Source: Primulina eburnea (taxonomy: Eukaryota; Streptophyta; Magnoliopsida; Lamiales; Gesneriaceae). From it: 64,000 nucleotides of DNA. Both the position numbers and the translations under genes were made by a program. The notes under the pieces are model-generated. The model was not told the DNA's origin, made no database searches, and saw nothing but the letters and a program-made list of their open reading frames with translations. Where the stretch lies: positions 4,472,885 through 4,536,884 of the forward strand of contig NC_133102.1 in assembly GCF_022965805.1 (NCBI RefSeq). Direction: 5' to 3'. This document shows, piece after piece, positions 23,975 to 35,559 of this stretch (position 1 is its first letter; the number at the start of each line of letters is the position of its first letter).

Positions 23975-25126
23975 ATGGCAGGGATAGTGTACTTGAGAAC
24001 CAACAGGTTTGAAGTTAAACTTGAAGGAATCACCTTTAAAGCAAAAGATTTCGAAACTTTATGTGCAATAGATTTTCTCTTCCCGGATGGAAAAGTATGG
24101 GACCATCCTCCAGTTGTTGGCCTGGATGTTATGCGCCATCCTCGTGACCCTTCTATTTTGTTGGTTTTATTGTGTTTTGGTGTTGGTTGTGTGATCCTCA
24201 AATTCCAAGCTGGGGAATCGCTGCCGGCTTCGATCCAGAGGTTTCTTTCGGACAAGAGAATCCATTTTGTTGGCTTTGGAATTCCTGAAAAGAAAGATTT
24301 GTTCCCGTTTGAAGAATTGGGGTTGACGAGAAGCGAAGTGGACATCGGTTACCTAGCGGCAAAAATACTCAAGGATTCCAAGTATAAAAGATGTGAATTG
24401 GCTGAGTTGGCTCGTAAAGTTCTTGGAATCAAGAGAATGGTTGGCCTGACTGAGGCGTCATCTTTTGAAAGGCATGAGCAGATCAAGTGCGCTATTTGTC
24501 AGTTGTTTATTACCAGTGTCATTGCCATGGGACTAGTGGGTGCCAATGGCAAGAAAAAAACGGACGAGTCTCCTTCTCCCAAGAAAGGCTCGTTCCTGAA
24601 GAATTTGAATTTGCTCCCGCTATTGGCTGAAGGATGGTTCAAACTTCCTAAAGTGAAGAAAACAACCCAAAAGGCTGAATTTAAAGAGGGATGTGATGAC
24701 ATGATCTTTCCAAAAGGAGAAATCGAGGACACTTTTTCCTGTAGTGTTCTAGTCCAGCCCGAAAACAAAGATGATCCTTTCGAGGACTATCATGTCGATA
24801 CCAAGACTCGAGAAGGTGATATGGAAGATGCTTGGTTTCACATCAACATGAAGAGTAATTCAGCAGATAACAATTTTGATTCCATTGCATCTGACAAAGA
24901 TAAATGTGGAATTTCATCTGATGATTCGAGTAAAGAGATTTCATGCACATCCGGAAAGCCCTTGAAAAGTATCTTGAAGTTGCCGTCGTCGAATAATTTG
25001 TTGCTGAACTACACAAATCCATCCTCGCCTGCATCCCCTCTTTCAATCTCAAAAGGCCAGGTGGCTGCCAAAAGTGTGCTAAAAAGAGCCAATTCAAAAG
25101 GTTGCAATGTGAGCTTTACACGTTAA
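23975..25126 (+). CDS. 3'-5' exonuclease (WRN-exo/DEDD-fold)-like protein, probably inactive
   Basis: Intronless ORF of 383 codons from the first true ATG (MAGIVYLRTNRFEVKLEGIT). Residues ~40-185 follow the plant Werner-type exonuclease fold: VVGLDVMRHPRDPSILLVLL, a mid block FVGFGIPEKKDLF, then CELAELARKVLG and IKCAICQLFITSVIAMGL. In active DEDDy enzymes the first motif is D-x-E, the second has an Asp after G-[VI]-G-I, and the third is Y-x3-D. Here Asp is kept only in GLD; Glu is Met, the second Asp looks replaced, and the Y/D pair is C/Q. A ~190-residue Ser/Lys-rich tail follows, with KPLKSILKLPSS and KSVLKRANSK near its end. The retained long ORF suggests a maintained protein, perhaps a nucleic-acid-binding or scaffold role. 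The family assignment is from fold-level pattern only. Confidence 0.75.
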   Translation: MAGIVYLRTNRFEVKLEGITFKAKDFETLCAIDFLFPDGKVWDHPPVVGLDVMRHPRDPSILLVLLCFGVGCVILKFQAGESLPASIQRFLSDKRIHFVGFGIPEKKDLFPFEELGLTRSEVDIGYLAAKILKDSKYKRCELAELARKVLGIKRMVGLTEASSFERHEQIKCAICQLFITSVIAMGLVGANGKKKTDESPSPKKGSFLKNLNLLPLLAEGWFKLPKVKKTTQKAEFKEGCDDMIFPKGEIEDTFSCSVLVQPENKDDPFEDYHVDTKTREGDMEDAWFHINMKSNSADNNFDSIASDKDKCGISSDDSSKEISCTSGKPLKSILKLPSSNNLLLNYTNPSSPASPLSISKGQVAAKSVLKRANSKGCNVSFTR

Positions 25127-25490
25127 TGGCTCAACGAACACAAATTCCAGTTACATTCCCTGCCCGTTTAGTCTCACATCAGGTTTTTTAGGTAGAACTG
25201 AAGCCTTTGAATCTGTCTTTCTCTGGTGAAAAGTTAGTTCCTTTTTACCTTTCTCTGGATGTGTGATTGAAGGGAGTTCATTAGTTTCGAGTTGTACATA
25301 AATATTGTGGTACGTAGCCGTGCTGATAATGAATAAATTTCTGGAGATCTCATGATTGTAAGAATTTCTAGAGGATTCCTATTTAGCAACGTCATTGCAT
25401 CAATTCTTGCAATTGTTCCTTTGTTTTTCCGTCATCTAAATGAAAATGTCTCTTAACAACAATATAAATTTTTTTTTATGGCAAAAACAT

Positions 25491-25663
25491 ATGTAAGACG
25501 GTCTCACAGGTCGTATATTGTGAGACAGATATCTTATTGGGTCATCTATGAAAAAATATATTACTTTTTATGCTAAGAGTATTATTTTTTATTGTGAATA
25601 TTGGTAGGGTTGACTCGTCTCACTGATAAAGATTCATGAGACCGTCTCACAAGAGATCTACTC
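25491..25663. mobile_element. MITE copy, GTGAGAC...GTCTCAC family
   Basis: Begins AAGACGGTCTCACAGGTCGT and ends GAGACCGTCTCACAAGAG. The inner conserved words are ATGAAAAAATAT, TTTTTATGCTAAGAGTATT and GTTGACTCGTCTCAC. The family consensus is ~180 bp with ends that are themselves palindromic. Confidence 0.85.
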
Positions 25664-25699
25664 TTTTTTTATTTTCAATGAAATAGTTTTAAATACATA

Positions 25700-26255
25700 T
25701 TTTACGATTTAAATGTTTTTTTTTTCCAAATTGGAAATTGAGAATATATTGAAATATTGAAGGAAGGAAAATACCATTTTTTAATTAACAAATGGACACT
25801 TCCTTTTAATCCAAAATTAGATCAATAAATTAGAGAAAACCTGCACAAAATTTGCTAGTGTTATTGTATAAAATGATGTTAGAATATTTTTTAATTTTTT
25901 TTAAAAAAAATGTTGTAATACTTTTTATTTGTATTATAGATTATCTTCTAAAAGACCAGTCATTTATAATTCATCTAACATCAAATTTATAAGTTTAATA
26001 TAAGATGTCGAGTTCGAAACTCAATTATATCATTCTTTTGTTCAAGTAAAAGCATGTTTTCTGAAGATATCCACGTGATAAGAAAGTTGGAAAGAGGAGT
26101 AAAGGTGTCACGTTACGAGAGAAATGTCAAAATTAAGTCTCACATGATCCCCGAATTTCGCCCACAAGTTACTAGGAGCAATCAAGAAAACACAACAAAT
26201 TAAAGCAAGCTAAACTCGATTTGATTTGGAGATCACTCAATAAAGTACAAAAAAT
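25700..26255. other. Intergenic, nothing recognised
   Basis: AT-rich sequence between two MITE copies, with no ORF or terminal repeat seen. Confidence 0.35.
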
Positions 26256-26257
26256 TT

Positions 26258-26410
26258 TGTGAGACGATCTCAATAGTCAATTTTGTGAGACAAATCTTCT
26301 ATTTGAGTTAACCATGGAAAAATATTAGTTTTTATACCAAAAATATTACTTGTTATTGTAAATATGAGTAAAGATGATTTGTCTAACATATAAAAATATG
26401 TGAGACCGTT
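26258..26410. mobile_element. Diverged MITE copy, same family
   Basis: Starts TGTGAGACGATCTCAATAG, keeps TTTGTGAGACAAATCTTC and CCATGGAAAAATATT, and ends ATGTGAGACCGTT. It is more diverged than the 33 kb copies and may be a related subfamily. A still weaker relative lies at about 26781-26900. Confidence 0.6.
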
Positions 26411-27841
26411 GAAACATACTTAAAAAAAAAAGGTTAAAAGACGTACATTTTCAATGCCACTCAAATGTTCCTTCTAAGCATGAACAAACTCGAGATTTGA
26501 TTTAAAGCAAACCCGAAGTCCTTTAATAATAATTTGGTTCGAAAGAGTTAAAAAGGGAATGCAAATAAAAAATAATGAAGATCGAAAAGGAGTACCTTGA
26601 TCTAGAGGTGGCCCTAATTATAATGTTTCCTTGTCATCTTATTCTGCATTATCGATGCCTTAAGCTCCCTCGCACCTTTGCCTTACAAAAAGTTTGAGTC
26701 CAAAAGATTATGCAGGCAATTTTCAAATAAAATAATTTTTGTTTTCCATGTTAATCTCTTATTTTGTGTTTTTAATCACAAAAATTCATGTGAGATTATC
26801 TCCGAGGTCAATTTTATAATATAAATTTCTTATTTAATCCAACTCATGAAAAAATATACAAAAAACATTAATCTTCATGATAATTATTGATAAACTCAAC
26901 ATGTCATGTATGACTACACCGGACAGGCGACCATGCCCATCAAGTAAGAAAGGAATATTTTATTCTTATTTAATCTTTGTCTTTATCTAAATTGAAAAAT
27001 AAGAGTTTTGTATTTCTAGATTAATTTAACTTGATTTAATAATGAGAATTTTCCTAAATAAGTTATTCTTGGTATTTATCTTTCGTGATTTTCTCTTTTG
27101 AAATTTATATTTAAGATATAATATATTAGATTTTAATAGAGTTTTATTCTTAATAAACTTTTGTTTCCATGATTATTGATTTTATTTTTATGGAAAGATA
27201 ATTATATCAAAATATGGATATCTATATATATGGAGTATCGGCAGAAGAACATGAGACGACTTAGAGATGACTTTTACACAGTTACTGGAATTTTTCTGAA
27301 CTTGCACAAGTTCACTATTGGAGATTTTTGTGTGAAGAATTTGTATGATTAATTTACTTTTATACCGTCTTGCTGATTGGTGTTGAAGACATGTGCGAAA
27401 AAATACTGATGCAGAGTGTTGATTGAAGAGTGTTCTTTTAGTATTTTTAAGCAACTTCTATTTATGCATCTAGTTTTGAGTTTGGTTGATTTTGATGCAT
27501 TTTTATTTCTTGGAGTGTCAAGGAATTTTGTTTTGTTATACACTTGTATTGTTTTAGTGTAATTGGTTTACGTATTTTTCTAGTGAATTTTTGTCACGAG
27601 TCATGTACAAGTTTTTATACTTGTACATAATTTAAATAGGTCCATATTTATTCAAGTTATACTCGTGTGTTAAATAATTAATTTTCGCTGCATGTTGTAT
27701 GCTCATGTTGACAACACCAAAGTACAACAACTTATGATACACACATATATATAATTTCCAGTACGGCCCTTTCAAAGTACATCTCACTAGTCACTCCTCA
27801 CTGTTTCCTCTTGGCCTTTTCTTGCTTCGTCAATCCTCCAG

Positions 27842-28066
27842 GTGCTTCTTCCACGACAATTATCTAATCAGCACCACCGACAACGGTACGCAGAGCTGGC
27901 GATGATTCACGGCGGCGATTTCTGGTCGGTGGGCATGAGGGCTCTTTACTTCACGACGACCTTCTTGTTGTGGTTCTTCGGCTCGATACCGATGTTCACC
28001 ATGTCACTTGTCCTTGTAGTTGTGGCGCTGCTGCAATCCCTCGACAGCGACACGACTCATTGGTGA
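27842..28066 (+). pseudogene. DUF599-like membrane protein, C-terminal fragment
   Basis: The open frame has no ATG at its start (the first Met is at 27902). The part from MIHGGDFWSVGMRALYFTTT through FLLWFFGSIPMFTMSLVLVV matches the last membrane segments of plant DUF599 proteins, which are normally about 230-250 residues. Only about 55 residues of homology remain and no upstream exon was found, so a decayed or partial gene copy is most likely. A short expressed membrane peptide cannot be excluded. Confidence 0.55.
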
Positions 28067-28771
28067 AGAATCGGTCAGCGGGAAAGAAGAAGCTGAAGAA
28101 ATTCGAGAGGAGCTAGATATAAATTAGTTACCACGTGTTTTTCAAAAGTTATCAATTCTGTCACATAATAATTAATAATAAATCAAAATCTGAATATCAA
28201 ATTAAAGTATATTTCGATTTTAAAAAAATATTTTGTTACAAAAAATTTTTGTTTTTAAATCATAAAATTACTTCTACCTGTAATTGTTACAGGTAGAAGA
28301 AATTGATAATGAGATATGACGATTTACAGTGTACAATATCGAACTATACACAACACCAGATCCAAAATTAATTTAACAAACTTAATCGAGAAAATATTGT
28401 CAGAATGAATCGAACTCCTGACTCAATCCCAAAGCAACGTTGATGAATTTCTTTGTATTATATTGTTGATTTTTATCTACAATGAAAAGAGAGATTAATC
28501 TATGAGTTGTCTGCATGCTGACCAAAATGGAGAGATGAATGATTGAGATATTATGATCGAGTTAATAGGCTTTAATTACATCAAAATGGGAAGCTTATGA
28601 CCAGCCACTATTATGGTTGAAATCATTAAATTATGTCTGCTGTAAGATTAAATGATATTTATGGCATCACAAGTTCGGTTTCCATTTGATATTGCCTGGA
28701 TCCAATATGATTTCAGCCCAATTATGACAAGGACTCCAATTAATTTTTATCCTGTAAACAAGTATTTAAAT

Positions 28772-29362
28772 TAGGGGTGTCAAAATCAGATATGATCCAT
28801 CAACCTGACATGGTTCGACCCGAAAAAAATTAAGTTTGAGTTTGGAGTTTTCGGGTTCGGGTCAGATCGGGTTGGACCCGATAGTTGACCCGAAAAAAAA
28901 TCATGTTGGGTTGGCTGATTGACCCGAAAATATTAATTTTTTAAAAATATAATTAATAAATATTGCCTACATTTTCATATATTGTATGTCTGAAAAAATA
29001 TTTATTATATATTTATATCATAAATTTTCATAATTTAATATTTATTTTAAACATTTTTTATTTTTTAAATAATTGTTTATTTGATTTAGTAAAAATATTT
29101 TATTTTTCTACATTAAACTTTCAAAATTAAATCATATATACGAGGAAAATTTTGTTATTATGTGTTGAAATTAATTTTTTTTTAAATTTTATTTAATTTT
29201 CTTTAAAAAAATTCAAAATCGGGTTATACGGGTTGATTGGGTTGATCGTGTTCAGGTCCGGATTAAGAGTTTTTGGGTTGGCTCGAGTTCGATTTGAATA
29301 ATATTATTGCTCAACCCGATCCAACCAACCCAACCCACAGCCCACCCGAATTGACACACTAA
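28772..29362. mobile_element. Non-autonomous hAT-type element, 591 bp, with 8 bp target duplication
   Basis: Left end TAGGGGTGTCAAAATC, right end CCGAATTGACACACTA (complement TAGTGTGTCAATTCGG). Flanks are ATTTAAAT (28764-28771) and ATTTAAAA (29363-29370), an 8 bp duplication with one mismatch, as expected for hAT. Subterminal parts are rich in GGGTTGG/GACCCG/CGGGTT words on both sides around an AT-rich core. No transposase ORF is present. Confidence 0.85.
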
Positions 29363-29374
29363 TTTAAAAGAATA

Positions 29375-31128
29375 AATCAAGAGTGATACCCAGAAAGATC
29401 CAAGTACGAGATCTGGGTCAATCAAAAAGTATTCGGGTAATCTTTAGTTCGGGTACAAGGAAATCAGGTAGCCAGAGAAGCATAGAGAAGAGCCAGCCAT
29501 GACGTATCCTATAATATTGCGAAAGTCAGGAGAGTAGAATAAACGAGAAATTGGCCTTCAGTCCTTAGCCGTCAAATTTTTTTTTGTGTTCAGTCCCTGA
29601 ATACTTTTTTAGTACTATATTTACACATGAAGTGTGTACATATTTTGTATGACATAGTACCACAATTTTATGGGTAGAGAATGAATCCAAAGAAATGTTT
29701 TGATTGAGGATTTTTCACCGACTTCTCTTAAAATAAACCAACCAGTGTCTACGGAAAGTCGGGCTCTCCGCTGAGCATTGTCAGTTAGATTTGGTTAATC
29801 AACTCTTGATTTATTCTTTTAATAATTTCAACATTAATCCGAAAGTGTCGGTCTTCCTTCCCCTTCGACATTTCACGAGGCCAAGATAATTTTCCCTTGC
29901 GTTTCTGGTACAACACAAGAGTCATTAACTAAGCTCTCTCGTTTCTCATTCGTGACATCAATACATTTTAATTTTTAATTGTAATACATTTTTACTCAAA
30001 TTATAATAATTATGTTGGAAAAATTTTGAACTTTGAAATCATATGTTTTGAGTCTTCCATTTATCATATTTTGCTTCCTCAAATGTAAATTTTGGGGTGG
30101 AAAATTAGTATATTTTTAACGTTTAAAAAATTAATTATTTCATCATTCTATGATTAATGTTAAATTTGTTAATGAATATCACGTAACCAACCTATAAAAT
30201 AATATTTAATTCGATAGTTAATGTAGGCAAGTGTCTCATCCTATAGTCGTTGGCATGTCGGGGAAGAATTAAAGTTTGACTACTTAATCTCACCTAATAA
30301 TATAGGTAACGGGTAAAATCACACTTTTCGAAAAGAGCATACTTAGTTATTATTAGCTAACAACATATTTTTATATTATTTTTTATAATTATATAACACT
30401 CTAATTTTGATATATCCACACGAAAACATGTGGGGGTCTATAGTGATTCATAAATCATACTGCACGTGGCGGGTGATTTGGATGTCTTGCCAAATTTTTT
30501 TAATTTTTGATAAGACATTCACCGGAATATTTTGGAAATATTTAATGTATAAAATTTTTCAAGACTTGAAATAATGTGTGAGGGGATGTGATATCAACAA
30601 AATGTGTATGTGAAAATCTTGTGATGTTTAGCCAGAAGTTTTTAACGTATCAAAATTATATATTAGTCAGTATACTCTACTCACCACTAGGTGTGCAACC
30701 ATAGACGTCCGCCCACGTGATAGGTGAGTTGGAAGCCTTGTCGGATTTTTTAGATGTTCGAGAAGATTATTCATGTTAATATCTTAAAAATATTTAATGC
30801 ATCAGATTTTTCGATATCCAGAAGATTGTGTTAAGGAATGTAACCATTACACAAAATGTCCACGTGAAAATTTTGTGACGCTCACAATATGTCTAATTTC
30901 AAATGTGCTAACAATTCTTTTGTATCTTCATTTATTTTGGATCCAGTCCAGGCACTGGAGCTTTTGCCTTCTCAGGATTAGAACCCAAGATCTCCTGAAC
31001 TTATATCGATCTTGGCAGCAATCCTGGTACCAGTTGATAACAAATAGACAATCTTATCAATTATTATGTCGTATTTTAAAATAAAATGTTCCTAACTTTG
31101 CATTAAATGATTATATATTTTCATAAAA

Positions 31129-31130
<2 letters not shown>
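29375..31130. other. Intergenic repeat debris
   Basis: Patches of higher GC at 29400-29560 and 29840-29930 look like old retroelement pieces, but no domain could be read. At 30950-31030 the minus strand contains a tRNA-like block (CAACTGGTACCAGGATTG and GGGTTCTAATCC), related to the tRNA-like arms at 39.7 and 41.6 kb. A TA-repeat lies at 31132-31160. Confidence 0.4.
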
Positions 31131-31163
<33 letters not shown>

Positions 31164-31284
31164 AAAATTAATTAATTAAATCCCAAGAAAAAGTCTATTA
31201 ACGCCCGAGTCGACGAATTAGAAAGGTGTCAAAGACAGACTTCGCTACTTGTATGGAATACGCGTGGTCGCGTGGAGCTACCAC

Positions 31285-31400
31285 AGCCGATGACGTAATA
31301 GTGGGCCCACAATAGCAACCGTGACGTCTTATCATGTGTCGCAGCCGTTGACGTTAGAATCTCCAATGATTTCACCTTCCAATTCGGGCTATTTAATTTC
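31285..31400 (+). promoter_or_regulatory. Glutaredoxin promoter with three TGACG (as-1/TGA-type) boxes
   Basis: TGACG cores at 31291, 31322 and 31349 lie 150-90 bp upstream of the ATG; the first two are extended as TGACGTAA and TGACGTCT. A TATA-like TATTTAAT is at 31390-31397. TGA bZIP factors bind TGACG, and GRX480-type genes are known TGA targets. The spacing (31 and 27 bp) is wider than a classical as-1 pair. Confidence 0.65.
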
Positions 31401-31438
31401 CCAAAAGCTCCACCACTCTCCTCCCCCCTTCCCTCACC

Positions 31439-31870
31439 ATGCAACAAGCCCTCCCATACAAAGATTGGTTCGCCGACACCGCCACCGCCTCCGCCGGAGG
31501 CACACGAGGCTCTTCCAATCCTCCGCCGGGAGTCAATGACTACGCCAGCGTGAGTAGGATGGTTTCCGAGAACGCGGTGATAGTGTTCGCTAGGAAGGAT
31601 TGCTGCATGTGCCACGTGGTCAAGCTTTTGCTTCATGGCCATGGAGTCAACCCCACGGTTTTCGACGTTGACGAGGCCAATGAAGACGACGTCGTCAACG
31701 AACTGTCAAGGATTATCGGCGTCGATGGATCGGGGAACGCCACCAGGCCGCAGTTCCCGGCGGTTTTTGTCGGCGGAGAAATTTTCGGAGGACTGGAGGA
31801 AGTGATGGGTGCTCATATATCCGGCGAATTGGTGCCCAGATTAAGAGAAGCTGGAGCCCTGTGGCTCTGA
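31439..31870 (+). CDS. CC-type glutaredoxin (ROXY/GRX480-like)
   Basis: Single-exon gene of 143 residues. The active site KDCCMCHVVKLLL (Cys55-Cys56-Met57-Cys58) is the land-plant CC-type signature. The C-terminus GALWL carries the ALWL motif that binds TGA transcription factors and recruits TOPLESS-type co-repressors. The segment AVIVFARKDCCMCHVVKLLL, the later PAVFVGGEIFGGLEEVM and AHISGELVPRLREAG look closest to GRXC9/GRX480 (ROXY18/19 group), which tune salicylate/jasmonate and detoxification responses. The N-terminal 35 residues are variable and Ala/Pro/Gly-rich. The ATG at 31439 is the first in frame and lies 42 bp after a TATA-like box. The gene is GC-rich compared with its flanks and fully open. 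Confidence 0.95.
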   Translation: MQQALPYKDWFADTATASAGGTRGSSNPPPGVNDYASVSRMVSENAVIVFARKDCCMCHVVKLLLHGHGVNPTVFDVDEANEDDVVNELSRIIGVDGSGNATRPQFPAVFVGGEIFGGLEEVMGAHISGELVPRLREAGALWL

Positions 31871-32940
31871 CTGAATGGGTCGAAATCAATCAATGGGATC
31901 CGAATTTTGGAGCAAATTATAGATTTCTGTTTGTCACCAATCTGGAGAAATAAATATCTTGTGGATAATGCAAACTCTCTTCCGTATGGTTTTGTACATA
32001 ATCAATGGTGGGTTTTGGATTCAACTGCGCATCACTTTTATATTTGGTTTGATGATCTCTTCTTCATGTTCTTCACCGATTTTTTAATCAGAAATGGCGG
32101 CTGAGAAAAATTGGGAGATTCACCGTGTGGGATCCACACATTTGGTTGGATATGATCGAATCAATGAAATAAAGATCGATTTTGAGGCTGATTCCCAATT
32201 ATCAAAAACTCTGACAGGGTTGACAAGAAATATAATTTCCACCTACTGTTATTTTTTTTTTTTCAAATTTGAATATTCTCATTTACGCATCCATTGAATA
32301 TTCAACTTTCATCCGTGTTTTTACACTCGGATATTCTCTTTTTTTTATATATTTTTAATCCTATCTATCATAATTTAACATAAATATATTAAAATTAATA
32401 TTTATTTATTATGATATTCGATTCGAGTATATGTAACAGTTTTAGTATATGTAAGAGGTTATGAGACCCGCGTTAGTCTTTAGGGTTGGCAATAGGGCGG
32501 GGGACGGAGACATCTTCCCCATCCCCATCACATTTTCGGTTTTTTTTTTTAAATCGGATATTCCTCATTTAATCTCTGACGAGATCAATTCCTCATCTGA
32601 TCCTCATACCCGATTCTATCTAACAGGTCTCAAAATTCTCATATCAACATCCCGGATATTAAATATTCATCTAAGTCTTCATCTCCGCTTCAAATAATCT
32701 ATAAATAAATAATGTTTGGGGTAGATTTTTTATAATCGTCTTTGACCTGATTTGAATTAAATCATTATCCCATAATCGCTTCAAATATCAGTTAAATTAA
32801 CAAAAAAAAATCTTCCAATTCACTTAAAAAATATTGATACAATAATCCGATTATATATATAAATAATATTTACTCAAATAATACAAACTTTGTAATTCAA
32901 GGTTTTAGTAAAGAAAAAATTGAAACAACATAATTTTTAT
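31871..32940. other. 3' flank of the glutaredoxin gene and intergenic
   Basis: 3' UTR for the first ~300 bases. At 32475-32700 there is a block with GGGCGGGGGACGG, CCCCATCCCCATC and CCCGATTC words, typical of hAT-derived repeats; its ends were not defined. No gene was seen. Confidence 0.4.
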
Positions 32941-32942
32941 CG

Positions 32943-33124
32943 ACAAAAACTTGTGTGAGACGGTCTCACGTGTCGTATTTTGTGAGACGAATATCTTATT
33001 TGGGTCATCAATGAAAAAATATTACTTTTTATGCTAAGAGTATTGCTTTTTATTGTGAATATCGGTATGGTTGACCCGTCTCACAGATAAAGATTCGTGA
33101 GACCGTCTCACAATAGACATACTC
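32943..33124. mobile_element. MITE copy (best preserved), GTGAGACGGTCTCAC family
   Basis: Left end ACAAAAACTTGTGTGAGACG continuing into GTCTCACGTGTCGT; right end GATTCGTGAGACCGTCTCAC followed by AATAGACATACTC. About 182 bp. The ends form inverted repeats and each end holds a 15 bp palindrome. Confidence 0.9.
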
Positions 33125-33534
33125 ATTTTCATGAGCTGACGAGCTAGATCATAAACATGATTTGAATATTTTGAATTTGAGTTTTTTTTATTAACTATTA
33201 GGAAAAATCATTATTTTTATTAGTAATAATGATATTATTATCTAGAGTTTCAGGACATGTTCAAGGATGTGGATAAGATTCTTATATATGTCCCCGATTT
33301 TGTTTTTGTGATTTTAATGATATTTATGATGGATTTTAAAGAATGTTAATCTTTATAATGATATATGTAAAATAGTGAAATAATAGATAAAATAATACTC
33401 AATATCTAATTTGAATTACATATTTGAATCAGATGAAAATGAAAATGCGATTTTTATATAAAAATATAAATAATGGAATAGATAAGTGAAACAAATCCAT
33501 CCATCTAGAGAATAATATCTACTCTTAAACAAAA

Positions 33535-33800
33535 GTGCCGCTCTCTATTTTTCTTGGAACTTTCAACAGGGCAAGCACGATATTTCTGGGAGTGACTTGT
33601 CGTTTTACGTACGTCAGGCAAATGTCAATTCTGAAAGCCATTCATTATTATAAACATCCAACAATTTCTTGGCAAAGGTCACATAATGTAATGGAAAAAT
33701 CAGCCACATTTTCACGAATAATTCTGGATTTTTTTTTCCTTTCAATCATTCGATAACCAATATCCATGCCATGATCTAGTTACAAAACATATTGTTCGAC
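33535..33800. other. Intergenic, nothing recognised
   Basis: A 73-codon ORF is present, without domain similarity that I can see. I see no gene here. Confidence 0.3.
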
Positions 33801-33810
33801 ATAAATTTAA

Positions 33811-33993
33811 GACAAAAATTTATGTGAAACAGTGTCACGGGTCATATTTTGTGAGACATATATCTTATTTGGATCATCAATGAAAAAATATTACTTTTTA
33901 TGCTTAGAGTATTACTTTTTATTGTGAATATCGGTAGGATTGACTCGTCTCATAAATAAAGATTCGTGAGATCGTATTATAAGAGACATACTC
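33811..33993. mobile_element. MITE copy, same family, degraded ends
   Basis: The core words (TTGTGAGACATATATCTTAT, TTTTTATGCTTAGAGTATT and GATTGACTCGTCTCAT) are kept, while the terminal palindromes have mutated. Confidence 0.8.
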
Positions 33994-34809
33994 TAAATTT
34001 TAATGGAGCATATAATACAACATTTGAAAATTTTAAATGATGTCTTCTTTTCTTGGAATTGAGTAAAACCCATTACAGCTTACCTAAAAGTTTATAAATC
34101 GGTTTGCTAAAAAAAAATTGTAAATTGGAACAACGAGAAATTTTTGTAAATAAAATTCACTAGTTTCCCATCCGTAATATTTGACTTTACGGGTATCACT
34201 CTTGGGACTTTGGTTTTAAATAATACACATCATGGTTGTGTTAATAACACGATATAAATAATATCAATATTCTCGGAAAAGAAAATACTATATGTGCAAC
34301 GAGGATAACAAATTGAATTACAAAATGTATTTGAAATAAAAAAATATATTTAAAATAGTTTTGTCATTTTAAATACATTTTGTGATTCAATGTATAATTT
34401 TGATTTTGTATTTAAAACGACTTTCTTGAAAATGGTCTATCTTCGCAACCTCTTGCAAATAACTCCAGTCTTGTCATCCCTTGTATCACTACATATATCT
34501 GGTATCCAACCATAATGTACAACATATCACGACTGTCTGGAAATCCAAATATCAATCAATATCAATAAACTTCAACCATAATTTGTGTGATTTCTTCATC
34601 CGCTATCTTTGCAACAATGTCTGAAGTCCTGTGATTTCTGAAGCATGTCAACTTTTCAACAAGTCGAGGCTCATCATCCACTCCTCTAACTAACTGTAAA
34701 GTTAGGGTAGAGAGATAACATTTCTCAATAGTTTAAATTCTCAACTATGAGTCGAGTTGCTTCACTGAACTTTGATTTGGACTATTTCAACATGATGAGT
34801 CCAAACAAA

Positions 34810-35118
34810 AGTTAATTTTTTATTTTGATACGGTATCGATATATATCGTTGTATACAAAAAAATACTTTATATTTTTTAAATTTTAACTTTATTATTTAA
34901 AATTATTATATATTTGTTAATTTATATACATTATTTCGGTATTTCAATTCGGTATGTACAAAAAATTTCAAATTCCATAATATTACCGTACCGAATATTT
35001 CGATATCGATACCATAACTTACCGAATATTTCGGTATACCAAAAATTTCGATAAATTCAGTATTTTTTGGTACGGTAACCTTGGTATACCGAAAATTCGG
35101 TATTTTTCTTCATCCCTA
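34810..35118. repeat. Partial hAT-like repeat rich in TTCGGTATACCG words
   Basis: Dense alternation of CGGTAT/ATACCG motifs, ending CTTCATCCCTA. It is related to the element at 54533-55471, but the left end is not identifiable, so it is listed as partial. Confidence 0.55.
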
Positions 35119-35559
35119 CATGTGATCTACTAAAGTCCATTACTTTCGATTGAGCATTCTATAGAGTGAGTATTTGGTTAAAACGAAAACCGAATTAAAA
35201 CCCAAATGAGCGAATTTTTTTAAATAAAACTGAATATTTCGATCGATAACTAATATAATCGAGTTTTGAATAAAATTGATGAAGACCAGGTGAATTGGGT
35301 AAGAACTTGGTTTTTTGATTTCACCGGGTCGGGTTGATGAGCTGGAGATGATTGCCCGATAACCTGGACCTACACACATAAGAGAGAAAGAACGTTACTG
35401 GGCGTCGGAAGATTCTTCGGCGTGACCACTCCGACGCTCAAGTCAGTTAATGATTATACAGTTTTGTAATAAATGTAGTAGGCAATATGTAAAAAAAATG
35501 TATCCCTTAATGTTTAAGCAAACCTGATATTTATAGAAAGAAATTCAATGATTACATTC

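Noticed and set aside
34440..34790. Possible coding remnant on the minus strand
   Set aside because: A short open stretch could be translated but I could not link it to any family.
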